A stretch of DNA of 64,000 bases from Cristatella mucedo (lineage: Eukaryota; Bryozoa; Phylactolaemata; Cristatellidae). The position numbers were made by a program, and so were the translations under genes. The DNA is taken from the NCBI GenBank assembly GCA_009760855.2, contig WPIO01000020.1, forward strand, positions 1,556,501-1,620,500. Direction: 5' to 3'. The first letter of the stretch is position 1; each line of letters opens with the position of its first letter. The notes beneath the pieces are model-generated. The model worked only from the letters and a program-made list of their open reading frames with translations. It had not been told where the DNA came from and did no database searches. Below are positions 25,240 to 35,789 of this stretch, in pieces.

Positions 25240-25539
25240 ATGAATGGTGTTAACGCCCTCACCCCCTGCCCGGTCTCTAATTTCTATCGCGATGATGCCC
25301 GGGCTTATACGCTCATGCTCTCAAAAGGGCTACCGATCGGTGCAATGGATGAGGACGTCACGGCTGCCGCTTCAATTATTTGCATTAACTCAGACCCGGC
25401 AGGCGTGAGCGATCGAAAGATTTGCTTTCTGTGCGCGACGACAACAGCAGCCGGGCAGTCGCTGCAGGGCCGCTCGAGTGCAGATTATGTGAAAGCGACC
25501 GCCATGCTGAACATTCGCATACCCCCGTGCAATAAATGA
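25240..25539 (+). CDS. 99-codon ORF of unknown function
   Basis: An open frame with balanced amino-acid composition (for example FYRDDARAYTLMLSKG and AMDEDVTAAASIICINSD) in repeat-free, CpG-containing DNA. AATAAA overlaps its stop region at about 25531. It could be a terminal exon of the candidate divergent gene starting at 24617, but I see no convincing acceptor in the required phase. No family recognised. Confidence 0.22.
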   Translation: MNGVNALTPCPVSNFYRDDARAYTLMLSKGLPIGAMDEDVTAAASIICINSDPAGVSDRKICFLCATTTAAGQSLQGRSSADYVKATAMLNIRIPPCNK

Positions 25540-26310
25540 GCACGCTGAGCGCTCCTTAAGTCTTCATGTCTGGCCGTCGCTCGATCAAAGGTCCCCATTT
25601 TGGCCTGAATTCGCAGAGCGCTGAAACGATCCCGCTAAGCAGCGGGGCGGGGGGGGAAGGTGGCGCTGACATTCTGTAGCCTCGTTCTTCAGCATCGTTC
25701 GCGAGTAGGGTTTCTGGCAACTGTTTAACGGTAACAGTAAAACGGAGGGTTTTCGACCAAAATAACAAAACCAGTAAACAGCTGTTTTTTATAAACTGTT
25801 TTATTTTTTCTAAAAGAAGTTTTGAAACAAAAATATACTACAACTGAAGCTCCAACGTTCATTACAGATATGAAATATGTAATGGAAAGCAATTGTTAAG
25901 ATTTCTTTTGAATGCGTTAGTGGTTTTGTATGACGATTTTAGCAAATTTGCCAAAAAGATAAAATTGAAGCACGATTTTATAGAAATTAAGTCAGATATC
26001 AATTAAATTGATCTTGTGGCATCAACAAATATTGATGTTCTTTCCGGTCGATTTCTTGGAGCGAAAGAGTCTGAAGGAGATTGTTACCGATTTGGCAACT
26101 GGTGTAATATCAATTAGAGCTATCGCTAGAAACAAGTATACACCGAATCAATCTCACGGGACTGATTCAAACTTCCAGCGAACGAAAGCGACGAGATGAA
26201 GCTAGTGCATCATGATTACAAAGAAAAGAGAGAGAGAAACGAATGCCGACATCAAGTGAAACTTGAGAGAGGAGTACAATTTAGCATGACTGAGGATAAA
26301 TAAATAAATC

Positions 26311-26470
26311 CTAGCTGATTAAACAGCCTCTTTTTGTATAGCGACAGAAGAGCCTTTATGACTATCACCACCGCTTGCAGTGGCGATAAAGAATCGCCCA
26401 CCGCAGGAATCGAACCCACGACCTCGGGACCGAGGTCGTGAAAGCAACCACCTTATCTAGTGTGCTGATG
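26311..26470 (-). mobile_element. tRNA-derived SINE, family 2, nested in hAT
   Basis: A nearly complete copy. On the minus strand the order is the cgacctcggtcccgaggtcgtg hairpin region, GGGTTCGATTCCTGCGG over the B box, GGGCGATTC, the body with agtcataaaggctcttc, and the 3' end aaaagaggctgtttaatcag. Lying inside the hAT element, it must be younger than that insertion. Confidence 0.85.
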
Positions 26471-26856
26471 GATACACAACTGTGAGAGGACGTCGATTCT
26501 TTTGAGTCAACTTTCATGATAACGGCGATAAAACAATAACCAAAACGGGTCTTGTCCGCATATTTGGTTGGTGCAGTGCTCTTTAAATGGTCGAATCAGT
26601 GAAACACCATTTGAGCATTTTTTGGAATAATAATGGAGAGGGATTTAGTGGGATCTATTTAGAACGGCGCTGCAGTAAATAAGAAATGCATTAGCCACGT
26701 CAACATTGTAGGACAGGTCTGCTTATAAACTATTGTCTGCACTTCGGAGTGTGAGACGAATTGTACAAGAAGACTGGTGAGACGGACAATTTAAAATGGG
26801 ATATGGACGATAGTGATGCAGTAGACAACTTTGAAGCAGGTACGGACTTGTGATCT

Positions 26857-27447
26857 ATGATCGACTACGATCGGCGTGATCAGCGACAATGCATTCGAAG
26901 AAGAAGACGTCGATACCACGACCTGCTCATCAAATCACGCAAGGTTTTCAAATTCATCAAAAGATCAACTGTTCAAAATAATGCCTTTCAATCCAAAGTA
27001 AAAGCCAAGTTCGGACGCGAGATTGAACTGTACCTTGACGTGAGGATGTGCTGGAACTCTATCCCAACAATCTTAGAGCCGCTGGTACAGACAAAAGTCG
27101 CCATAAGCGAGATACTAACCGAATTTAAGGCGCTGGAAATGATCTTGACATCGGATTTTGACGCTCCCAAGACTCTCTTGAAGGCAATGGAACCTTTTAA
27201 ACTTGCTTTTGAGGATCTAAGTCTAGAAAATGCGACATTAATGAGTGTTGGAACAATTTTAGAATTCATGTTCAACAAGCTCTCTAACCGGAGTAATGGC
27301 ATATGTACCAAGCTTATGGAAAATCTCGAGTGTCGCGTTAAAGAGCGATTGAACAAGGATGTCGGGCACCTCTTTCCAACTCTCAAAGATCCATCTATGC
27401 CCCGTCAAAAAAACTACGCTAAATGTCGGAGGAAACCTAACGTCTAG
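26857..27447 (+). pseudogene. hAT transposase fragment
   Basis: A 196-codon frame containing LDVRMCWNSIPTILEPLVQT, which matches the hAT motif R.RWNS...ML.R; the first tryptophan-side residue is altered. It continues with LLKAMEPFKLAFEDLS and ENATLMSVGTILEFMFNKLS, corresponding to the usual LEPF...T..LS and the ATI...P segments. The C-terminal dimerisation region is recognisable further on at about 27675-27800 (LTSRTLNELFF, then FLHKTKIASL and CTCIL) in a different frame. The transposase is therefore broken by frameshifts, and the N-terminal zinc finger and first catalytic region are not recognisable. Confidence 0.75.
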
Positions 27448-28325
27448 TCTATTTGGAGTCAACAATGTAGAAGTTGTCGTCGAACAGTCATCAAATGATG
27501 CTGAAGTGTGAAGTTGTCTCTTCAAGATGAATTGATTTTTTATTTCAAAAAGATGGATCACCGAATGCAATCGGAAGGCAAGAAAGTTTCAAATGGTTCA
27601 AGTCCTAATTCATGCTCTTCAGGAACTCTAGCCAGTATTCTGAAAATCTCCAGAAATTGTACAACGTAATTTTGTCCATTAAACTGACATCACGGACGTT
27701 GAACGAGCTTTTTTTCGTTCTGTTCGAATTCCTGCACAAAACTAAGATCGCGTCTCTCAGACAAGTTGCAAAATGCACTTGTATTCTTGAAATACTATGA
27801 TAAGAAGCAAATATATTTTGATTTAGAACCTATCATGAAATGTGTGCAATAACACTCCATCACACAAATAAGCTAGTGACCGTAAAAGTAGTGAAAAATG
27901 AAAAAACAGTAAAGACAGCTACTAAAAGCTCTATTTAAAATTTAAATTGGAAACAGGTAAACCGCTGTTTCCACTGTCGGAAGGACATGCTGCCAAGCCA
28001 ATGAGCATGTCTTGCAGTGCAGACCGTAGCCACTCTAAGCACTCTATAGACTTCTACCAACATGCGGTTTCGAGCATACCGGAATTCGGGCAAAAGTCGC
28101 TGTCGGCATTAAAATGATTCACTATGCACCCATTTTGATTCATGATAACATTACCGCCTGTCCCGCCCTGCCTAATTTTTAGGCTTTAAAGTTTGAACTG
28201 TTTCATAGGCACCACAGGCATCTAACCACGGCAGTTTGACGACAATAAGGGTAGCAAAGCTAGCAGGTGAAATCTTGAGGGATTGCGATGGCTTCGGAGC
28301 CGAAATGTCATGTCATCTCATGTAT

Positions 28326-30340
28326 CTCTATCTGTAATTCCATAAAGCCACCAAGACTATGTGAGGGTTACGCAGGAGATTTTTGTATAGCACACTCACA
28401 GCCTAAGCGGCTTTCGGTACGCATTCGGTAGCCAACAGACTTCATCTCACGCAAAAAAGAGAAAGTGGGAAGCATAGCAGAGTCCGGAGAGCAGTTGAGG
28501 TAGAAAGTAGCATGGAAGTAGCAGCTCAGGATCACTGGAAAGAATATGCCATAGTCAGCAGCAGTAGAGTAGTTGTCGTTGCCTAAGAATCGTGGAAGCG
28601 AGTTTCACAGTCTAGGACCTGCAGAGCTAAAGCTTCTGTCGCCAACGGGTCTTTAAGCGGAGGAATGAAACAGCTAATTTATTGTCATACAGGACCTGAG
28701 TGCACGAGGAGGCTGAAACTGATGCAGCAATTCAGCTTGGTACGAAGGAGCCAAGCTGCGGTGGGCCTTGTGATTCAGCATAAGAACTTTGGTCTGTATC
28801 TGTTGATCAATTGTAAAGCGCCTAGAAAGAGATTAAGTTCTCTGAGGGCGCTTTATCAAGTGCATTATTACTATTATTATTATTATAACCGGCAGCCATC
28901 CTAGCTCTTTTAGCAAAGCAGACACACGGTCAAACCTCTGGGACTTGAAAACTGGCCTTGCAGCCATATTCATAGCCAGCTGCAGTGGCCTAGTTGCTTT
29001 TTTTGGTACCCCAGCCAAAACTGAATTCCAATAATCAAGTCGAGGCAGAACTAAGGAGCTAGTTAAATTTGTTGCAAGCCACTGTGGAAGACAGCTCCTA
29101 ATCTTAGATAGGGATTGGACGTAATGGCCAGCTGTAGAGGCAGTCTTCTGAATGCAGCTTTTAAAATTGAGCTGTCGAAATTTAGCTGTCGAAAACGACA
29201 CCTAAATTTCGAGCACGTGGTGATGGTCGCAAAACAGCATTACCTATTAGAAGAGCAAAGCCTTTTAATCCAGCCATACGCTTAGGGTGTCCTATGAGAA
29301 GCAGTTCGGTTTTATCGTCATTTAGTTTCAAGAAGTTTTCCGACATCCAGGATCAAATGTCGGCAAGGCAAGCATTCAGTTTCTCAGTTGCTGCAGCTGA
29401 TTCCGACGGTTTGAATGACAAATACAGCTGAGTATCGTCAGCATAAAATCGATATCCTATTCCATGGACCTTAATCACTTTTCCCAGAGGTTGAATATAC
29501 ATGGAGAAAAGCACGAGACCGAGGACGGACCCTTGAGGGACTCCACAGGTGACCCGTCTCATGTGAGAGACCTGACCCCCACACGACACGGATTGAACAC
29601 AATCAGACAAGTACGATTTAAACCACGCTAGTGCCTGCCTGACCGATTGTTGGTCTCAATCGTTCAAGTAGAACGTTGTGATCAATTGTGTCGAAGGCAG
29701 CTGATAGATCTAGCAGAGCTAGGGCAGTGACATTTCCGTCATCGGTGCCACATAGAATGTCATTGTTAACACGGAGGAGAGCAGCTTCAGTGGAATGCTG
29801 CCTCTTGAGCTCTGATTGAAATGTTTTTTCGTTCTTTCTTTTCAATAAGTGCAACCGGCTGCTTAGCAAAAACTTGTTGAAGAATCTTTGACAAGAAAAG
29901 AAGAAGGAAACTGGGCGATAGTTTGCAATGACCTCTGCATCTAATCCAGGCTTTGGGTCTAACGACAGCCGATTTGAAGGACTTGGGTACAACCCCTTTT
30001 TCCAAAGAAGCATTACAAATTTCGGTTATGGCAGGGCTAGGCTGGTCTGCCAGTGAAGACCACAGAGATGATGGTGTAGGGTCTCCAGGAGACGAGATAT
30101 TTTTTTACTGTACCTTATTAAGGTAGCCACATCGCATGCAGAACCTCGGAAAACCTTTTAAGGAAGGTCACTGGTTGCGATTCCACAATTGCTTTACTCG
30201 GAGGGGGCTTTATGGAGGCACGAACGGGCACAATTGCTTCAGTAAAGAAGACCGATAACTTTTCAGCTGAGCCATTAATATCTGGGGAGTCAGGCCTCTC
30301 AGCATTGGCCAGAAAATGGTTTACTGTCTTATAAATCTAA
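28326..30340 (-). mobile_element. L2-clade LINE, 5'-truncated, about 2 kb
   Basis: The minus strand carries, in order: a spacer ending NHFLANAERPDSP and INGSAEKLSVFFTEA; the reverse transcriptase start (ANYRPVSF); motif A (LLDLSAAFDTIDH); GVPQGSVLG; the catalytic box FYADDTQLYLSF; then LDYWNSVLAGVPKKATRPLQ, ELGWLPV and the C-terminal MLPTFSLLREMKSVGYR. The 3' end (GGCTTTATGG to GATAGAGATACAT) matches the plus-strand copy ending at about 52122. Several frame changes and a nested insertion make it inactive. Its 5' end abuts the stop codon of host exon 30321-31474. The endonuclease half is missing. Confidence 0.9.
28811..28888 (+). mobile_element. Tail-only L2 insertion nested in the L2 LINE
   Basis: A 78-bp L2 3' tail (ttgtaaagcgcctagaaaga to an ATT tract) sits in opposite orientation inside the ORF2 of the surrounding LINE. 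It splits the codons for GWLPV...DQRIQ, which are uninterrupted in the related copies at 11090 and 51610. Confidence 0.9.
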
Positions 30341-31474
30341 GCTGTTCTATTAGCGACGAACCGCGCACGGTCCGATCCGCGGGCAACTGTACCTTTTTCG
30401 TATCCACTCCCATATCGAGCAGCATCTCATCCAGGTCCCCGAAGCCGGCGAACGTTTCTTCGAGGTCGTCCGAATCGGAGTCTGAATATGCGCGTCGCGG
30501 CCCTCTCAGACGACATATCGTCAGCAGCTCGGCCATCGTCACGGACCCTCTTCGACGCAAGGCAGACTCCACCGTTCTCTGCCACGGGCTCAGCACGTTG
30601 TGACGCCTCTTCTTTTCGCGGGCTCTATCTTGGGCCGTCGCTGTGGCTGTCGGAGCCCTGCGACAGTCGCCGCTGCCGGCTGCTGCGTAGTCAGAGCCGC
30701 TTCTCGAAGGTCTCTCTCCCAGCCTCGGATCGCCACCGAATGTCGCCGACGGCTCTTCCTCGTAGATAACGTGCGGCAATCCGTTTCGATTTCGGCGGGG
30801 CGTCGGCTGCCCCTCGGCTTGCAGGCGGTAAAGGAGCGGAGCTGCAGGACGCCGAGCCGTCTCCTCAGCGTAGTCCTCCGAGTTGTCGCTGCTGCTGCTG
30901 CTGCCGCTTCGGACGTCTCCTTCGAAATCCAGCAAGTCGTCGATGTCCGTTGCGGCGCTGTGAAAGAGGTCGATACTGCTTCGGCGACGAGCCGTCGTCG
31001 GCGTCCTCTTCCGACCGTCCGACTGACCGACTTCCGTCTTGAGCACTGCCTCTTCGTCATCCGACTCGTCCTGGCGAGTCAGGTTCGGCGTGGAGAACGC
31101 GAGGGGAGCTAGAGCCGGGTGTGGGTAAGGTCCGCTTTGCTCGAAGCTCGATAGCATCTCGTCCAACTCCGAGACGTCGCCGGTCTTAATAGGGCTTTGA
31201 TGTTGGCTCGAGATGGCGTCAGAGGACTTGGAGCGTGAAAGAGGCTCGAGGGCGTTCTCAAACAATACTTCCAGACTGTCATCTGGAATTTTCGGGAATG
31301 CTGTAAAAGATGGCTTCGGTGCGGATAATGTGTCCACCATGTCTGGCTGGGTAATTCGAACGACTGGATTTGCTTCGATCTGCAGTCTTTTGGGTTCAAT
31401 CATGACATCTTCCTCTGGAGCGCTGTTGGCTTCCTCAAATACTTCGTCGATGATTGTTTGCTGAGTCCCGATAC
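30321..31474 (-). CDS. Orphan disordered protein, exon 9 (last visible exon)
   Basis: Acceptor ATATTTCAG|GTATCGG at 31475. Its first two bases complete a Gly codon begun in the exon ending at 33141. It encodes 383 residues and a TAA at 30321-30323. The sequence is acidic and Ser/Arg-rich with three short hydrophobic-acidic motifs: SELDEMLSSF (about residue 1028 of the joined protein), DIDDLLDFEGD (about 1100) and GDLDEMLLDMG (about 1272). These resemble LD-type helices (LDxxL) that dock on focal-adhesion or similar partners. There is also a basic KKRRH and a possible phospho-site RRRSSIDLF. The stop falls where the LINE begins, so the natural C-terminus may be disturbed. An alternative donor AAAAAG|GTACAG at 30393 (phase 0) would bypass the stop. 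Confidence 0.85.
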
Positions 31475-31906
31475 CTGAAATATTTCAACTTTTAATGGCT
31501 TCAACGTGTCACTGTTCAATTCGTTCACATGGTCAGCAAGACTAACTGCATTGTGATAAAAAAAAACCACCGGAAATGACACTTTACTCCGTTACCTTTT
31601 CGCACAGAGTGAACGCCGCATATAGATTTATCGACAAAAATGTAGCATTAAACGCTCACGCTTAGGGATTTAAAGAGCCGAAAACACAAGTTAGCCACAA
31701 GTCAGCCACTTAACCAATCGGAGGAGGGCAGCATGCAGCGCTCAAATCTTACAAATGAAAAAGTGAACTCGCATTGAATGCGGCTTTGAGTTTCTAGTGA
31801 GCTTGATAGCTGAAAACAATGGTTAAGAATTAAGAAAGTTTCTTTTACTTTGGTGATACGAAATGGGCTCTTTGATTGTGTCTCGCCGAGACAAAATTGT
31901 GATGCT

Positions 31907-31947
31907 TGAGGGCGCTTTATCAAGTGCAATATTATTATTATTATTAT
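31907..31947 (+). mobile_element. L2 tail fragment
   Basis: Only gagggcgctttatcaagtgc plus an ATT-type tract remains. Located in the intron between exons 8 and 9 of the orphan gene, antisense to it. Confidence 0.65.
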
Positions 31948-32339
31948 GCTTTTAATTGAGCAAAACCATAGAAAATGCCAGCGCCTTACTTAGCTTTTCG
32001 GGTGCGTTCCTTTCATTTTTTGAACTGGGTACTTAACATGAATCTGCCTTTATAAATTTCACGGTATGTTCAATAAAATTATCCTCAAAAAATAATTTGG
32101 TCTCCTGTACCAGAATGCTATCAAGCTAATAAAAAACATGTCACGATCTAGACGTCTCTCCAAGGCCAGTATCACAGTATGCAATAGCTTAACGCTACAT
32201 TTCCGACCGGAAACAATCATTACCAGCTACCAGCAAGCGTCACGTCTTAAGTTATCTATAGCTTAGCTAATCTATATCTACAAGTAGCTATATTTGTAAT
32301 TCAAAGAAGTTGGGCAATAGATATGCGAAATTCGAACAT

Positions 32340-32409
32340 TGATTCCCAAGGAAGAGATTAAGAGTAGAGATTGGGTTCTCTAGGACGTTATAAAAATGAA
32401 TTCTATATT
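32340..32409 (+). mobile_element. SINE family 1 3' tail fragment
   Basis: agtagagattgggttctcta, then aggacgttataaaaatgaat, matches the 3' ends of the L2-tailed SINEs (for example 59560-59606). The tRNA head is absent. Confidence 0.5.
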
Positions 32410-32854
32410 TAACACAGTGGAGCCGTTATGACTGATCGATCTGCTAAGGTTGCGAACGACCAAGCGTGAGGTGGGGTCATGAGCTTCGAGTTAGCACACA
32501 TTGCTGTGTACGGTGCCAGGGGAGCAATTCAAAGGAGGCCGTCAAAAAAGCCCTCTGTTCGAAAAAATGAGTATTTAAAAGCTCATTGTAGAGAAGCGAG
32601 CAGACTGTGGAGTAATTCTATTGGAAAAAACTTCTGCAGAGGCTTTGAGCGGCGGTAGCAGCATTAGCAGCAATGTGGGCGTGTCATCGCTGTTTCGCGG
32701 TTCGGCCCCGAAGCCGACGTTCCACTCGCACGTCATCAGCTTCTCCAGCGTATTAATACAGCCATCGTCGAGTTAGTGTCGCCATTTTGTGAGGGCTCGC
32801 ACAGGCCGAGGCGTTGCGACGAAGAGTTGGTGAATGACGCATGCGCGCGCAGTG

Positions 32855-33047
32855 GTAATATTAATAATAATAATTCACTTGATAAAGCGCCCTCAGAGAA
32901 CTTAATCTCTCTCTAGGCGCTTTACATTAGCTGTAAAGTGAAATGCAATTGAATGGTAAGTAGAATCATGCTTGAAAAACAAACGAAATGAATAATATGG
33001 TTAGGTGTGACATGCACAGGGTCAGCATGCAAATGTGGTTAGTGGTA
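32855..33047 (-). mobile_element. L2 LINE 3' end (ATT subfamily)
   Basis: On the minus strand this is the conserved 3' untranslated region ending in aaagcgcctagagagagatt and gcgctttatcaagtg plus ATT repeats. It lies in the intron about 90 bp downstream of the exon 8 donor, in the same orientation as the gene. Confidence 0.85.
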
Positions 33048-33140
33048 GACAGTTGAGCTCAAAATAGGTAAGATAATGAAAATTGAAGCCGCTGCCCGGT
33101 TGGTTCGCGTCTCGGCCGCGAAAAGTCTCGCCGGTCTCAC

Positions 33141-33896
33141 CTGGCTCGTCCTGGCTGGCACCCCACTCGGCGCTTCTCAGCATGCTCGCCTGCGTGGGAG
33201 CGCCGGACCTCCATTTCATTCTTTTAGCGACGCCTTTTAGCGACGCTGGGTCGGATGAGTTGCTGCAGCTGCCGCCTCGAGGCGGCGACCTGTTCGAGGC
33301 AGCGGCGACGTCTTGTTCGGTAGCCGCCGGGGCGGGACTCTGCCTGACGAGGCGACGCGAAGCCGGGTCCCGGCTATTCGCCAGCTGCGCAGCCAGCTGC
33401 CCTTCCTCAGAGCCGCCGTCGAGCGCTTCGTGTCTCCGCTTGTTCATAGCAATCCGGTCTCTAAAGTAGGCGTCCTCTTCGTCGTCGTTGGCGAAGAAGA
33501 GAGGCAGCGGGACGTGACTTCTACCGAGTGGAGACCTGCGGCGGCGAGCCTCTGCAGAGGGTGAGCAGTCTGCGAGATCCTCGGCGGGCGAAGCGGCGGC
33601 TGCGGAGGCGGCAGGGGCGGAATCCTTGTCGCTTGCCGCTGGCTGCTTCGCCGAAGCGGCTGGCTTCGCGTCTGCGGCGGCGGCGGCGCTGACGCAGTCG
33701 CTGCCGCCGAGCATTCGATATCGTCCCCTGTTCCTGGCAGTCCTGTCCTTGAAGTAGGCGTCCTCGGCGGCGTCGGGGACGGCAAGCGGCTCCAGAGACA
33801 CCTTCCAGGCTCGGACTTTCTCGATGCTGCTCAGCAGCTCGAGCTGCGTGGGCAGCAGCGAGCAGCTGCCCTCCGTTTCCGGTTCGATTTCGGCAG
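33141..33896 (-). CDS. Orphan disordered protein, exon 8
   Basis: Acceptor CGATTTGCAG|CTGCCG and donor GAGCCAG|GTGAGA, 756 bp, in phase with both neighbours. It encodes residues 674-924 of the joined protein. Two related segments, about 96 residues apart, read AEDAYFKDRTARNRGR and EEDAYFRDRIAMNKRR. They share DAYF[K/R]DR-x-A-x-N-[R/K]-x-R, each preceded by Pro-Leu and followed by Leu-x-Gly-Gly. This internal duplication is the only repeated unit I see in the protein. The linker is Ala/Ser-rich (low-complexity AAASAAAA-type runs). I recognise no domain. The basic, aromatic DAYF units look like binding motifs rather than folded domains. Confidence 0.88.
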
Positions 33897-35224
33897 CTGC
33901 AAATCGAGACAGCAACTGCGAGCTACGAGGCGCAGCTACATTTCTGCAGCTGAGCTCGCCTGGCGCCAAGGCCAGCGAGCCAGAGCCAGAGACCGATGCA
34001 AAGAGCAACACAATTCAGCAATAGTCTGTGCGACCACGTTTCAAAGGAGCCAACGTCGAACTTTGCAGCTCACGATGCCACACAAACGGCCAAAGCACTT
34101 CTAGGTGAATGGCACGAGGATGCTGACATTGGCTGAGCTACCCGATAGGTGGGCTGAGATGGAACCGTCTTGTCAGAAATGATGACGAAAACGGCCTGTA
34201 GCACGATCGAAACAGCGGCTGTGAAATGCCCCAGTGAAGGGACTTCATAATTGGAAAAAGCAGTGATATTAAACAGTCAAACAGTTTTGAAATCATTCTT
34301 AAATTTCGGGAAAAACCAGGTTGCGTGTGTACATGTTCATAAGACTTGGGTGTAAATGAAGCAGCTACATAACATAAGAAAAGCTCTTACTGGTCTTTTA
34401 ACGCTTTGCTTATAATAGCAGTACTCATAATATATTTGCATGCCATGTTGCTTAAAGTATATATTTTATAAGTGCATTCGTATAGTCTGAATAGTAGGTA
34501 TTTCAAATACCGACTTCTTAGTAATAATAACATGCATCGTTCTTGTGTCATGCGCGGGCACAGCAGAGACTATTCATATGGACGAGGCAATACTGCGAGA
34601 AAGGGTGGGCGCAAGTTTCGCTTTAATGTCACGAGAGTTCATGAGATATCCTGCTATCATTCGGCAGCGAGTTCCAGGCTTCTGTTGCATTACAACTGAA
34701 GGCATGGTCTCTAACTAATTTGAGCTTGGTTGGAAGCATAGCTAAGCGACCTGAATCAGAATTCGCAATACAGAATAGGTGTTATTGGACGCCTAAGGAG
34801 TAATCTATTCTAGGTAGGAAAGCCGTTACGACAGCATTAAGGAGCTGTAAGCAACGGAACCTTGAAGTCAATGTTCTGTTTGATAAGGGAGCCTGTGCAG
34901 GTCTGTGAGAAGTGGTGTGCCATAGCAGTTACTTTGCTTTCGACGGACAAGCGTATCTGCCGCTTGAAAGACATGCTGGAGAGTGCTGCACTAATCTGAA
35001 TATGAAGGGATGTCAGTGACGAATGCACGGACTAGTTTTTCGGAGGAAACCATATCTATGCAAGTCCAACTTTTTGTTTTCGCTGGTTTTTTGTTCTGTT
35101 TTCTCGTGACTGCAATGGCTCGACGCTCAGGGCTAGCCAATGAGAAGACAGGGCGAAATCAAGTAAAAAAGAGTCGACAAGTCGGTCTCAAAGTTGCCGA
35201 AACTACGCTGCCAGCACATCTCAC

Positions 35225-35307
35225 CCTGTTCATCGTGCTTCCTGGATCGCCGGACGAGCTTGTGCGAGGTGACGATGTCGGGCGCGTGTAGGATGCCCGC
35301 AGGTGGT
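35225..35307 (-). CDS. Orphan disordered protein, exon 7
   Basis: An 83-nt exon: acceptor GTTGACAG|ACCACC, donor AACAGG|GTGAGA. It encodes 27 full codons (PPAGILHAPDIVTSHKL, then VRRSRKHDEQ) and is needed to reconcile the phases of exons 6 (two bases left over) and 8 (two leading bases). Too short to be found as an ORF. It was located because the phase arithmetic demanded an exon of length 2 mod 3 here. The VRRSRKHDE run is basic. Confidence 0.8.
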
Positions 35308-35395
35308 CTGTCAACGATGCCGAGACGCGAAGAGCCGGTTGGTCAGAGCGACGCCGGTCGCGGCAAGCGCCGGAGGCTACCGCGCGAGCTCATAC

Positions 35396-35789
35396 CTCTT
35401 CGGGTCGTCGTCCGCGGCCGTGTGCGGAATGACGGTGGCTTCGCTAGCTTGGCGCGACAGACGGTCGGAGGACGACCTTTTGGCTATTACAGTTTCCTGA
35501 GAGGCCGACCTTTCAGGCGGAGGCGCTTTGGCCGAGGAGGCGGTGGCGTCGCCAGCTGCTGCTGCGTTGCTGAGCATCGGCTCGGACGCGCTCAGATTGG
35601 ACTTCTGCCGGCTTCGATAGACTGCTGCCGCCTCCGCCGCCGCTGCGTACCGTGAGGTGGCGCTGCTCCGCTGCTTCTTCACTCTTCTGCTCGTGTCGTC
35701 AAACTGAGGTGGCGGTGGCACTAGATCGGCGTTCGAGCTGATGTCGGCACCTTGATCCGCCGAGGCCGCCGTCGCCGCAGCCGCCGCTG
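35396..35789 (-). CDS. Orphan disordered protein, exon 6
   Basis: Acceptor TTGCTGTTAG|CAGCGG (a second AG three bases later is possible) and donor AAGAG|GTATGA, 394 bp. It encodes about 130 residues of Ala/Ser-rich sequence that start with an alanine run. They include VPPPPQFDDTSRRVKKQRSS and repeated SSSDRLSRQAS-type Ser/Arg segments, plausible kinase or 14-3-3 targets. It is very GC-rich compared with the flanking introns. The predicted protein is unstructured. Confidence 0.85.

Larger units (their letters stand above)
25772..27976 (+). mobile_element. hAT-superfamily DNA transposon, decayed
   Basis: The ends form imperfect terminal inverted repeats. The left reads CAGTAAACAGCTGTTTT. The right, reverse-complemented, reads CAGTGGAAACAGCGGTTTA, typical of hAT ends beginning CAGTG. 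The interior is AT-rich and encodes transposase remnants on the plus strand (see 26857). A family 2 SINE is nested at 26311-26470. The 8-bp flanks (AACAAAAC and TCGGAAGG) do not match, so no target-site duplication survives, or the ends are off by a few bases. The element is inactive. Confidence 0.75.

Noticed and set aside
30488-31112. Plus-strand ORFs of 93-170 codons opposite exon 9
   Set aside because: They are antisense shadows of the GC-rich minus-strand exon, which has matching splice sites and phase.
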